Assembly: GCA_942490645.1 (NCBI GenBank)
Contig: CALNXN010000004.1
Location: forward strand, 1 to 64,000
From: CALNXN01 sp942490645
GTDB taxonomy: Bacteria; Pseudomonadota; Alphaproteobacteria; Rhodobacterales; Rhodobacteraceae
Length of the DNA stretch: 64,000 nt
Direction of reading: 5' to 3'
Part shown: piece by piece, positions 1-8,140 of the stretch
How the letters are laid out: every line of letters starts with the position of its first letter
Numbering within the stretch: position 1 is the stretch's first letter
Translations under genes and position numbers: made by a program
Notes under the pieces: model-generated
Databases searched by the model: none
What the model was told of the DNA's origin: nothing
What the model saw: only the letters and a program-made list of their open reading frames with translations

Positions 1-87
1 CCGCAACGAATGACCGTACTGAGCCCACTTTGACCAATGCTGCACAACGCGTGGATGTCTGCTCCTGAGTGTCGAGCTGGTGTGATC

Positions 88-849
88 TTAGGAAGAAGGC
101 TTGGTTGCAATAAGTGTCACAAATGGCAAAACGCTATAGAGCGTACCTGCTTCTGCCCGTCGCACATACTCAGCTTCCAATGCGTCTGCCAAAGGCTGAC
201 CGATAACACCATCGGCTACCATGCGCGCGCAGGACATCCGGACCCAAGCCAGAGATCCCATACCTGACGTAACAACACGGTTCAGTACGCTAAAATGACT
301 GGTCGCCAATCCAGCCGCGCTGATCAACGGTTTTAGTTTCCCAGCAAGCCAAGGATCGGTGACTGCCCCCGCGACGAACGCCTCTGCGCAGCTCCCCAAA
401 GGATCACCCGGAACAACAGCCATCGATGCCTTGGAAAAATCAGCGTCGCAAATCACGAGCGTGCCACCCGGACGGAGAACACGCACGGCTTCTTTAATCA
501 GTGGTTCCGGGTTTGGCACGTGTGACAATACGGTATGCAAGATTGCAACGTCGGCAGAGCTGTCATCAAGGTCGAGCGCGGCTCCGTCTCCAACGAGAAA
601 AGTCAGATTAGCTCGGTCTCCCGCAAGTTCATTGGCCTTTTTGGTCAACGCGGCTGAAGGCTCCAAGCCTGTTATGGATGCGGTAAGAAATCGGTCCGCG
701 ATCCTGCGCGTCACGCCGCCAGTACCCGAGCCCACCATGAAGGCTAACCTGCGTGGCATTGTCCTGATCGAAACGATCGAATTGCCGTATTTGGAAGTTC
801 CCAAACGAAACATTGAAAGGCACTGTGGTGCAGAGACGAAAGTGGCCAT
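88..849 (-). CDS. class I SAM-dependent methyltransferase, N-terminus doubtful
   Basis: Predicted cytoplasmic methyltransferase of unknown substrate. The SAM-binding motif I is visible as GSGTGG around residues 40-45, followed by an acidic position in GLEPS, a VGDGAALDL motif, and the post-motif-III stretch VRVLRPGGTLVICDAD. Only about 38 residues precede motif I, where UbiE-like relatives usually carry a longer N-terminus. Those residues (MATFVSAPQC onward) do not look like the family, and a neighbouring frame looks at least as protein-like there, so the 5' end may be frameshifted or eroded. It stands alone on the minus strand, next to a pseudogene on the other strand. The methyltransferase fold is secure; the substrate is unknown and the start is uncertain. 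Confidence 0.7.
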   Translation of the reverse strand: MATFVSAPQCLSMFRLGTSKYGNSIVSIRTMPRRLAFMVGSGTGGVTRRIADRFLTASITGLEPSAALTKKANELAGDRANLTFLVGDGAALDLDDSSADVAILHTVLSHVPNPEPLIKEAVRVLRPGGTLVICDADFSKASMAVVPGDPLGSCAEAFVAGAVTDPWLAGKLKPLISAAGLATSHFSVLNRVVTSGMGSLAWVRMSCARMVADGVIGQPLADALEAEYVRRAEAGTLYSVLPFVTLIATKPSS

Positions 850-1013
850 CAGCTGCGTGGGTTCCGCAGTTTGAAGAGGCAGGCGAGCAAGTCTGATTTT
901 GAACGTAGTTGCCGCGAAGCCGAAAAAACTTCAGTTAACCCGATTGTAGCACCGCGTTTGTATCACTGTTTTCCGCTGGGTTTTGAACGCGCGATGGATG
1001 GATGCAGTGGCAG

Positions 1014-2223
1014 ATGGCGACCACATTCGAAGTTCTCTATTTGGGCACTGGTCCCAGAATAGATGTCAACGAAGGCAATAACCTCAGTGAAAACGACGGT
1101 GCCTTGGTGGGGCAAATCTATGGCTCTTCGGACACGCCGCTCGCATTATAATGCACAGAAGACATTCTCGCCAGAGGATTATTCCGGTGGCAATTCGTCG
1201 ATGTATGATGTCGATAACAATTCATCAAACGACACGTTCAGCATTGATGTTGGTGGGCCGCCACAAACCTTGGACGGTCTTGGGGTCTATAACGCCACCA
1301 TCACCTATACCGATGGCACGCCCCCAGCAACGATTACTGCGACCATCTTTCAGGATACCGACGGGAACCTTTATCTGGCACCGGAGACGAGTCAGAACGC
1401 TGACTACTCTGCCATGACGGCTGCCCCGATTGAGAGTCTGTCGCTCGATTCTCGCGTCAACATTTCCTCGGGGCGCTTGCTTGCAAATCGGCAGTCCACC
1501 GATTTCGTGTGTTATGCGTCCGGCACACTTGTCATGACAGACAGGGGCGAAGTGCCAGTCCAAGACCTGGGCGCAGGTGATCGGGTCAACAGTGTAGATC
1601 GCGGTCCTGTCGCTATCAGGTGGGTACGCAGTTCTGATCAAGCGCTCGGCAACACGAGAGATGATCAAAAACCTGTATTGATTAGCGCTGGATCATTGGG
1701 CCTAGGCGTTCCAGATTCGACCTGATCGTTTCTCTCGCAACATCGCATCCTCGTCGGCGGTCAACGGCGAGCTGACAAATCTTCTTTACGTCGCGAGGTG
1801 TTCGTTCCAGCAAAAGCGCTGACACTGATTGAGGCGTTCGATATATGCGCGGCAAGCGTAAGGTGACGTGGGTGCATTTTACTTGTGACGGCCATGAAGT
1901 GGTACAAGACCAATGGGTGCTGGTCCGAAAGCCTTCTGTTAGGAAAAATGGCGCTCAACGCATTGAAGCGCCTAGAAAGACATGAGTTGGCACAGCTGTT
2001 TGAGTGGCCTTCAAATTCCGACGAACCCTTAAATGGCCCACTTGCCCGAGACCTCCTTACCGTTGGGGAGTTCCGTCGCGCGCTCGCCGCGAGAGCGAAA
2101 GACATTAGGTGCGCCTTGGAAAAAGAGATCGAGAAATGGGATTGCGACCGTGCGATGGAGAATTATGAAGGACGGTGTAAGCCAAACGCGCTGCCATTGG
2201 CTCCGGCTAAGTTGGCGAGTTAG
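1014..2223 (+). pseudogene. Hint (Hedgehog/intein) domain protein, multiply frameshifted
   Basis: The opening MATTFEVLYLGTGPRID is typical of a Roseobacter Hint-protein family, with an N-terminal beta-rich part and a C-terminal Hint self-processing fold. Collecting the frames gives a full-length family member: N-terminus from 1014, a break near 1150 (TTATAATG), then a frame running to 1725 that contains the Hint start FVCYASGTLVMTDRGEVPV, a break near 1722, QHRILVGGQRRADK and VFVPAKALTLIE in a third frame, another break near 1835 leading to VTWVHFTCDGHEVV, and a final break near 1890 into the C-terminal tail NALKRLERHELAQLF that ends at 2223. At least five frame changes are needed, so this is a decayed gene rather than a single error. 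An intact Hint protein lies at 46338-47405. Confidence 0.8.
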
Positions 2224-2744
2224 CATCTCTAAAAGCAGCCATTGAGGCAGGTGCCGCCAAAGATCAGTTTTGTCCCGCAGAGCAAACCTCGGTGCAAGTT
2301 GTAGCAAATGTCTGTTCTCCGCCCATACTGACGGGTGAAGCGAATTGCATGAAAGGCAACATTGGGCTCTCAACCGACATGCGGCGTTACAGCGCTCAAA
2401 TTTCGCGAAACGCGCCAAATCTCTTGCTGTCACCGTTACGTCAGATGACCGCTTCCAGCCCAAAGCGCTCCTATTGCCCTCGGTGCGAAATTTCGATACC
2501 CGCCGCTCACCGCGCAGGCCGCGAACCCACAAAATGCGGACAAAACGGTCTTATGCACGTGCAGTTTTCGCTCACGCAGGAACTGTTCGCAGGGGCGGCA
2601 CACATGCCGTTGAAATGCTGTGCGTGCCGTCGAACCGGTCCTTGAGCGTTACCGTTGTGCGCCAAGCCCAAACCGTCCATTCGCAGCGTTCTGTCGCAAC
2701 GAGAAGGGACCGTACTAAGCTTAGAATGTATCCGCGAATTGGCT
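2224..2744. other. intergenic stretch with no supported gene
   Basis: About 520 bases between the Hint pseudogene and the metallophosphoesterase gene. Open frames exist on both strands, but none has a convincing start, ribosome site or recognisable family, and the composition resembles the uninformative spacers of Roseobacter genomes. No clear hairpin terminator or tRNA was seen. Confidence 0.5.
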
Positions 2745-3503
2745 TCACTCAGCAAACCATCCGCTGGCGAGGGACCGGGCCCAGTCTGGGCGTCCATTTT
2801 CAGCGGCAAGTTTGCTTGCTTTGTCAGAGAGGTACGGCACCGATCTGAAACTGATGCTCCAGCCGATACGCTGAGCTTCGACCACAGCGTAAGACGCATT
2901 TGGTGTGCCTGTCTGCATATGGTGATAAACAGGTACGTCATCATCGTAAGCCGGACATCCAACACTGCCCGGATTCACGATGGTGCGACCATCAGGCAAG
3001 CGAATGCAGCGTGGAATATGCGTGTGAGCGCATAGGATAAGACTTGCGTCCACCCCTTCTGCTTCTGCCTGAACTTCTTGCAAAGTTGCGGACCGAACAG
3101 TTCCATCTTCCTCTACATGTTCAAGCCAGTAGGTTGAATCGCTCGTCGGCGTCCCATGGCAAAGAAATACGTCGTTGCAAATGGTTAGAGTCTCCGGGAG
3201 ACTTGCTATCCAGTCAAGATGCGTCTTATCGAGCTGATCGAATGCCGCTTTGTCAGAAAGGCCCATATCTGACGGCTTTTGCTCAATAAGGTTTCGATCG
3301 TGATTGCCGCGAATTGACGCAAAATTTCGGTCCATCAAAAGTTTAGCGGTTTCAGCTGCATCAAGCGGCCCGCTAAAGAAGTCGCCCAGGTTCACCGCCG
3401 TCGTGAGTCCAAGTGCGTCCATGTCTTGGAGAACTGCCTCCAAGGCAAGCGCGTTCCCGTGAATATCGGCAAGGACGCCAAATCTCATGTCGCTTAACAG
3501 CAT
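2745..3503 (-). CDS. metallophosphoesterase (YfcE-like)
   Basis: Predicted metal-dependent phosphoesterase of the calcineurin-like superfamily, probably cytoplasmic. All five metal-site blocks are visible in order: DIH near residue 13, GDFFSG near 40, GNHD near 67, the histidine of LCHGTPTS near 115, and AHTH near 158. NPGSVGCP, typical of the YfcE/MJ0936 group, follows. At 252 residues it has the usual length. The start at 3503 is preferred over the internal ATG at 3488 because GAGGA lies just upstream of it. It follows the carboxymuconolactone-decarboxylase-like gene by 41 bases on the same strand, so the two may be co-transcribed. The physiological substrate cannot be told from sequence. 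Confidence 0.85.
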   Translation of the reverse strand: MLLSDMRFGVLADIHGNALALEAVLQDMDALGLTTAVNLGDFFSGPLDAAETAKLLMDRNFASIRGNHDRNLIEQKPSDMGLSDKAAFDQLDKTHLDWIASLPETLTICNDVFLCHGTPTSDSTYWLEHVEEDGTVRSATLQEVQAEAEGVDASLILCAHTHIPRCIRLPDGRTIVNPGSVGCPAYDDDVPVYHHMQTGTPNASYAVVEAQRIGWSISFRSVPYLSDKASKLAAENGRPDWARSLASGWFAE

Positions 3504-3544
3504 TACGTCCTCACTACTCGTTTGCTAAATCCAATTGAAAATCC

Positions 3545-3931
3545 TCAGGCGTTGGAGTCCTCTGCTTCAAAGACTTCCAACGCGGCGTTCAGCGCATTAA
3601 TCGCCGATGGGAAGCCACCGTAAAGTGACATTTGCCAGATGGTTTCTGCGATTTCTTCCTGAGATAATCCGGCTTTGCGCCCGCCAGCAATGTTGACCAT
3701 CAGTTGTGGTCTTGTCTGACCACCCAGTGCAGTCAAAGCGGCGATTGTCGCCAAATACCGGTCACGCAAGGGCAGACCGGGTCGGGCATATTGGCGACCA
3801 TAGGCAAAATCGACGACCCCTTCCGCCATACCCGGAAGCAGGTGGCCATAGCGCGCATTCAGCGCGTCTTCCATCCCAGGGTTCAAGCGTTCGGAAAGGT
3901 CTCTGCCAGTTTGTGTTGTGTTATCGGTCAT
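3545..3931 (-). CDS. carboxymuconolactone decarboxylase (AhpD-like) family protein
   Basis: Small all-helical protein of the CMD/AhpD superfamily, 128 residues from the ATG at 3931, which has AAGGTGGGA upstream. An upstream in-frame TTG at 3952 looks less likely. The conserved C-terminal block is visible: LSQEEIAETIWQMSLYGG, then PSAINALNAALEVF. The CxxC redox pair of true AhpD peroxidase partners is absent, so a decarboxylase or chaperone-like role is as likely as a redox one. The LysR gene just upstream on the same strand (39 bases away) may regulate it, and the metallophosphoesterase gene follows. Family assignment is sound; the reaction is unknown. Confidence 0.8.
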   Translation of the reverse strand: MTDNTTQTGRDLSERLNPGMEDALNARYGHLLPGMAEGVVDFAYGRQYARPGLPLRDRYLATIAALTALGGQTRPQLMVNIAGGRKAGLSQEEIAETIWQMSLYGGFPSAINALNAALEVFEAEDSNA

Positions 3932-3970
3932 GTTGTTTCCCACCTTCGCCAATCTGTCCCGCGCCTGCGG

Positions 3971-4880
3971 TTAAGACCCGGTCATTTGATATTCAGGGAC
4001 ATCGCGAAATTGGCGCACAAGAAAATCAATAAACGCACGTGTTTTTGGTGCGAGATTGCGCTTGTCGGCAAACATGATGGCGATGTCAGTACTTGGGGGT
4101 GAATACTCAGGCAAAACATGGACCAACTCACCTGACTGGAACTTTCGGTCCGTCAAATAACAAGGGAGCCGCGCAATGCCAATCCCGGCAAGTGCTGCGC
4201 GATAGACAACGTCGGTGCTGTTCCCCTCAAACCGGCCTTGTGGTTCAAAGCCTTGGCCGGTGAAGGGGTCGACCCATGAGTTCCGTTTGCTATTTCCAGC
4301 AATTCTGAGGCAATTGTGCTGTCTCAACTCGTCAAAATCCCTAGGGTATCCCATTCGCTCCAGATAGGCAGGTGCAGCACACAAAACCCGGCGGCTTTGC
4401 ATGATACGGCGAACCATGACATCGGGAACTTTGCGCTGTTCTGCGAAACAGATGGTGGCGTCGAATCCCTCGCTTTGCAGATCGACAACGCGATCTGTCA
4501 GCTCCAAAGATACCTGAACATCAGGGTTCTCATCAAGAAACATGGGCAAAGCCGGGATCAGTTGCGATTTACCAAACGCAACGCAGCACGCGATTTTGAG
4601 CATGCCACGCGGGATACCATCCAAGTTCAGGATCAGCGCCTCTGCCTCTTTGAACTTTTCGGCCATGGCTTTGCACTTTTCGTAGAATTCCTGACCCTCT
4701 TGCGTCGGTAACACGCCGGTTCTGGTGCGATTGAAGCAAGCGGTAGTGAACGAGATCCTCAAGCAGACCGATTTGTTTGCTGACCGCAGAGGGCGTCTGT
4801 CCAATTGTCCGTGCCGCGGCCGAGATGCTGCCCTGTTCGACAACAGTCGCAAAGATCAACATCTGTGCAGAAATATCCAT
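3971..4880 (-). pseudogene. LysR-family transcriptional regulator with one frameshift
   Basis: DNA-binding LysR regulator split by a single frame change. The frame from the ATG at 4880 gives the winged helix-turn-helix (SISAAARTIGQTPSAVSKQI, about residues 18-37) as far as LVHYRLL. The next frame continues with NRTRTGVLPTQEGQEFYEKC and the whole effector domain to 3971. The break lies at about 4725-4740 in CTTGCTTCAATCGC; removing one base restores HYRL-FNRTRTGVLPT. Every other part of the protein is intact, which fits either a sequencing slip or a very recent mutation. It faces the DUF1127 gene at 5012 across 131 bases and is followed by the CMD-family and phosphoesterase genes. Confidence 0.85.
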
Positions 4881-4962
4881 CGTTCATCTCATGACTGTGC
4901 CAATCTGGAACAGGCCCTATGCCAAATCGCCCAATTGTGAGCGCTACCAGATCTTCGTATCT

Positions 4963-4994
4963 CTGCACTGCAGCATAAATACTGCACTGCAGCA
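4963..4994. promoter_or_regulatory. 13-bp tandem direct repeat in a divergent LysR promoter region
   Basis: CTGCACTGCAGCA occurs at 4963-4975 and again at 4982-4994, a period of 19 bases. Each copy contains the palindrome CTGCAG. The repeats sit between the LysR start (4880) and the DUF1127 start (5012), close to the DUF1127 ribosome site. This fits an operator or a stacked protein-binding site, but no binding protein is shown. Confidence 0.4.
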
Positions 4995-5011
4995 ATAGAC
5001 GAGGTAATAAC

Positions 5012-5236
5012 ATGGCAGTTATAAGCTCAAGAAGCAGGCTGGACGTCGTTTTGGATGCTGGCCGCACAATCTTTCAACAAAGGCGAGATCAGATAGGGCA
5101 AGCTCTGGCCAGGCGGAAAGTCTATCGCGCCACGTTTTCCGAGCTTTCTGCGCTTACGGACCGTGATCTGAAAGATTTGGGGATTCCGCGCAGCAACATC
5201 AAACGCATCGCGATGGAGGCCGCTTATGGCCGTTAA
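5012..5236 (+). CDS. DUF1127 (YjiS-like) small protein
   Basis: A 74-residue basic protein with the DUF1127 core at its C-terminal half: FSELSALTDRDLKDLGIPRS followed by IKRIAMEAAYGR. The start is set by GAGG nine bases upstream. Members are typically small, arginine-rich and stress- or light-induced; several have RNA-related roles. It is transcribed divergently from the LysR gene and lies 105 bases upstream of a second, frameshifted DUF1127 gene and its associated small RNA, so this may be one stress-response locus. Family certain; function inferred. Confidence 0.88.
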   Translation: MAVISSRSRLDVVLDAGRTIFQQRRDQIGQALARRKVYRATFSELSALTDRDLKDLGIPRSNIKRIAMEAAYGR

Positions 5237-5341
5237 CCCGCATACGACTGGACCAGAGAGCCATCACATCGCCTCTTCAATCGCTTTGTCACAGAACGCG
5301 CAGGTTTTCTGGCTGTGTTGGCGAGGTTCGGCGGCAAAGCG

Positions 5342-5492
5342 ATGGCCAAGGCAAAATCCGGACTGAGCGCCGTTCAAATGGCCCGGATGTTGTCGACGCT
5401 TTCGAACATGAGTGATGCAGTCAACTGGCCAGATCGGCATTCAGCGATCCGACATCCCCCAATACGCAAAGACACTGATGGCAGAGGAATAA
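5342..5492 (+). pseudogene. second DUF1127 small protein, frameshifted
   Basis: The N-terminal frame reads MAKAKSGLSAVQMARMLSTL then SNMSDA, and the next frame reads GQIGIQRSDIPQYAKTLMAE, ending at the stop at 5490-5492. Together these make a standard DUF1127 protein of about 50 residues in the subtype ending SDIPxYAxxLM. The frame is lost within GATGCAGTCAACTGGCCAG near 5417-5435, where more than one base differs from the expected SDAQLAQIGI coding sequence. This gene type precedes the CcsR/cuckoo RNAs in Rhodobacter (RSP_6037/CcaF1), and here a matching RNA starts about 35 bases after the stop. Confidence 0.8.
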
Positions 5493-5524
5493 CGAAACAG
5501 GTCGATAGAATCCAAGAAATACAC

Positions 5525-5655
5525 GAAAAGTGCTGGTTCTCGCTCCTCCCAGAGTAAGCCAGCACAAGCGGCGGCGGAAACAAGACCGACAGGGAGCGCC
5601 AAAGCAAAGGGGCCAGCATCTTCACCTCCTCCCGAAGATGCTGGCCCAAACTTTT
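5525..5655 (+). ncRNA. CcsR / cuckoo-type small RNA with two CUCCUCCC-loop hairpins
   Basis: Two stem-loops lie directly downstream of a DUF1127 gene. Hairpin 1 is 5530-5565: arms GTGCTGG and CCAGCAC, inner pairs CTC/GAG, and loop GCTCCTCCCA. Hairpin 2 is 5610-5647: perfect 14-bp arms GGGCCAGCATCTTC and GAAGATGCTGGCCC with loop ACCTCCTCCC, followed by AAACTTTT, as for a terminator. Two hairpins exposing CCUCCUCCC-like loops, encoded after a DUF1127 gene, is the hallmark of the CcsR (cuckoo) RNAs of Rhodobacter sphaeroides, which are made from a DUF1127 mRNA under heat-shock sigma factor control. Here there is a single unit, not four. The 5' end is approximate, since these RNAs are processed from the mRNA. 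No clear RpoH promoter was recognised upstream. Confidence 0.8.
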
Positions 5656-5677
5656 GAGCAGACAGGAGGCTCAAGCC

Positions 5678-6254
5678 ATGCGTCTCAACAGACATCTTCA
5701 GGATATTCTGGTCAGTCGTCTTTATGCGGCCAATCAAGACAACATTTGCGATCATTTTCTACGTCTCGATATCCGATCTCGTCGCGCGCGGTTTTGTGGA
5801 ACGGTCAGCGACGATGGAGTCTTAGAATACGCACAGAACATCTTTCGCTATGACAGCGATTGTCTGCGGCGCATTTGTCGATGGGCAGTTGCGGGGTCTT
5901 GTTGAACTGCGCGGTCTCTTTCAGTCGTGGCCTTCAACGGCGGAAGCTGCTTTCTCTGTCGAACCTGACTGGCAGAACATCGGGATCGGGGATGCGTTGT
6001 TTGAACGCATGTTCGCCATGGCCCGGAACCGCGGCGTCAGGACCATTCAAATGATTTGCCTGAGAGAAAACAGCCGCATGCGACACCTCGCGGCAAAGCA
6101 CGATGCGCGGCTACACTTCAATCAGGACGCGACAGAGGCTATTCTTCACCTTTTGTGGGAAGGCATGATGGAGGAGTGGAGGAAGGGGAAGGGGGGTGTG
6201 GGACTCGGGGCGTGGGGGGTGGGGGGGGTGGGGGGTGGGGGGTGGCGCGGGTGA
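5678..6254 (+). pseudogene. GNAT-family acetyltransferase, frameshifted, eroded C-terminus
   Basis: The start ATG at 5678 has AGGAGG eight bases upstream. The first frame gives RLYAANQDNICDHFLRLDIR and CGTVSDDGVLEYAQNIFRYDS. A single extra base near 5853-5856 (GACAGCGATTGTC) then shifts to the frame reading IVCGAFVDGQLRGLVELRG, FSVEPDWQNIGIGDALFERM and IQMICLRENSRMRHLAAKHD, the acetyl-CoA-binding part of a GNAT fold. The C-terminus runs into the G-rich tract at 6172-6253 and ends as a glycine/valine/tryptophan tail that is unlikely to be native. It follows the cuckoo-type RNA by only about 25 bases. Confidence 0.75.
6172..6253. repeat. G-rich tract with G-quadruplex potential
   Basis: More than 80 bases almost devoid of C on the plus strand, with runs of three to eight G separated by single T or A (several GGGGGGT repeats). 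It has far more than the four G-runs needed for a G-quadruplex. It replaces the expected 3' end of the GNAT gene. Such tracts are also prone to sequencing and assembly error. Confidence 0.6.
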
Positions 6255-7246
6255 CTGCTTTAGAGCGGGATCCCCTTCAAGCCTCTGATTGAGCGCCAGA
6301 AATCCCTTTCTGAGCCGCCCAAAGCAGGCAATTCGGACACCAAAGCAGCAAGTTTTCCCTGCAAACTCCCTGTAAACAAGGGCTTTTGGCCGAGACTGGA
6401 TAGCTCCAGACTGGCAGCAGAGCCAACTTCTTCCTGCATTTTCAAAGCTGAGAACTTTGACGCCCGGTTTTTTATGCTCGAACCGCTTGCTGCCATGAAA
6501 TGCGTGGCCTCCGCATGCTCCGGTTCGCGGCACTTGGTGATGTATTCGCAAAATGCGATGAACACGCGATCACCTATATAGTGATGAAATACTGACCGTA
6601 TCGACCTGGGCTAGGTGTTTCCGTCACTGCGTCGATGCTTGGTCTCAAACTCCAGATGTCGACCATCACTATGTCTCAGCGGTTCAATGAAACTCCTGAA
6701 CCTTTGCGCGTCGGCCAGCCTTACAGCTGTAGCGCAGTCGTAATTGCGTAGATATCCACGGCCCCGACGGATGTATTGAAACTGACCACTCGTGTGCGCG
6801 ATCCATTGACACCACCTGTCATGAATCTCGCTTGAGTGTTGCGTTCGCACTCCACTATCGACACGCTACCGATTGATCGAACGCAGTCATCGGGTGGCTC
6901 TCTCGCTGAGACGCCAAACACTTCGAAACCCTTATGGAATTCGCCCATTTGCCTGACAACCAAGACGCGCCACCTACCGGCGGAAACCGGGCACAAACAG
7001 ATCAAGCGTTAGAGTGTCACAGGTTGGAATGTCACCCTGTTCGTCGATGGTCTGGTCTTTGTCTTGTGCGCACGAGTTGGCGTTGACCAACCGACTGGAC
7101 GCGGCCATCGCCCAACCGTTTCCAAAGGCGTATGCATCGGGCTCAGGATCGCAGGCAACTTACCGGAACGCTAAGTCCAGCCAAATGCGAAACGTCAATT
7201 GCCGAGAGATCAAAAGGGGGCTTCGCCACGTGGTGTTCGAACCAAG
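6255..7246. other. about 1 kb without a supported gene
   Basis: Short open frames exist (for example minus-strand 6260-6565 from a GTG, and 6721-7005), but none has a recognisable domain and the frames interrupt one another. Around 6345-6375 the sequence TTTCCCTGCAAACTCCCTGT resembles non-coding spacer sequence I associate with Roseobacter genomes. It could be the remains of several decayed genes, continuing the erosion seen from 1 kb onward. Confidence 0.4.
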
Positions 7247-8140
7247 CTACGCTTTGTCTGACCCCCAGATATCCAGCAATGCCATCGCAGTTTCGTTTGC
7301 TGTGTCGCCGTAAATCGCAACGTCCAGAGGTTGGCGCCCGAAGCTGTTGGACAGCGAAATCAGCGCGCCACTTTCAATCTCGCGGTGCACCATGCTGTAG
7401 GGCAGCCACCCGATTCCTATCCCCTTCAGAACCAACTCCTTTATCCCGCTTGAAAATGCTGTTTCACACACCGGATTGCTGCTGTGTTCTTGCGTCGCAA
7501 AAGTGCGCCCGGCTTTTGCGAGCACTTCGCCGAAATAGCTGTTGTCAGGATAAACGATCGCGGGTGTGTATATGGGGATCGTATTGTCATCTTTCACGTT
7601 AAAACGCAGCGATCCGCCCACGACTGGGACGAGATAATCAACACCCCAAAGCGCGCGCCGTACACTCGGACCGAACGGCAAAGACCCTGCCGTGTTGGAT
7701 TCGTAACACAGCAGCATGCTGGTATCGCCGCGCAGAAACATCGTCGCGCAATCGTTCAGGTTGCCCGCACGCATCCGAAATTTCAGCGCAGGCAACACAT
7801 GCTTTGCCCGCAGCGCCATGTCGGGAAAGGTCGAAAAAATCGGTGCGTGCTGAGCCGCGATCGAAATTGTGGAGCTGGCCGGATCAAAGTGCGCAATTTG
7901 TGTGCGCAGCTCACGAATACGGGCAACGAGTGCGCGGATATCGGCCTCGTTGGATACAAGTGCCGAACTGATCTCGACACGATTGGTTCCACGGTCGAGG
8001 ACTTGCACGCCGAGCCAGTTCTCAAAACTGCGTATTCGCCTTGAAAATGCGGGTTGAGTGATGTTTCGCCGTGCGGCGGCACGGGTCAGGTTGCGCTCCT
8101 CCAGCAGCACCAGAACGTCATCGAACCACTGCATATCCAT
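7247..8140 (-). CDS. LysR-family transcriptional regulator
   Basis: Intact 297-residue LysR regulator from the ATG at 8140 (MDMQWFDDVLVLLEERNLTR). The helix-turn-helix is at about residues 14-40 (RAAARRNITQPAFSRRIRSF), followed by a standard effector-binding domain with CETAFSSGIKELVLKGIGIG near the C-terminus. A further upstream start at 8206 would run into the divergent promoter and is unlikely. It is divergent from the PLP-lyase and ABC-importer genes starting at 8254, with 113 bases between, the classic layout in which a LysR protein controls the adjacent catabolic operon in response to its substrate. The effector is unknown. Confidence 0.9.
   Translation of the reverse strand: MDMQWFDDVLVLLEERNLTRAAARRNITQPAFSRRIRSFENWLGVQVLDRGTNRVEISSALVSNEADIRALVARIRELRTQIAHFDPASSTISIAAQHAPIFSTFPDMALRAKHVLPALKFRMRAGNLNDCATMFLRGDTSMLLCYESNTAGSLPFGPSVRRALWGVDYLVPVVGGSLRFNVKDDNTIPIYTPAIVYPDNSYFGEVLAKAGRTFATQEHSSNPVCETAFSSGIKELVLKGIGIGWLPYSMVHREIESGALISLSNSFGRQPLDVAIYGDTANETAMALLDIWGSDKA

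Noticed and set aside
2345..2848. A 167-residue plus-strand frame after the Hint pseudogene.
   Set aside because: Arg/Thr/Ser-rich, no family, and it runs into the opposite-strand phosphoesterase gene.
5374..5649. A minus-strand frame whose internal ATG (reading MLAPLLWRSLSVLFPPPLVL) follows an ideal AGGAGG ribosome site.
   Set aside because: The ribosome site is simply the complement of the CCTCCTCCC loop of the cuckoo-type hairpin, and the ATG is part of its stem. The frame runs antisense to a DUF1127 gene and has no family.
6260..6565. A 101-residue minus-strand frame from a GTG with a weak ribosome site.
   Set aside because: No recognisable domain, overlaps a spacer-like sequence with CCCTG-AAA repeats, and lies in a zone full of broken frames; kept only as part of the non-coding description.
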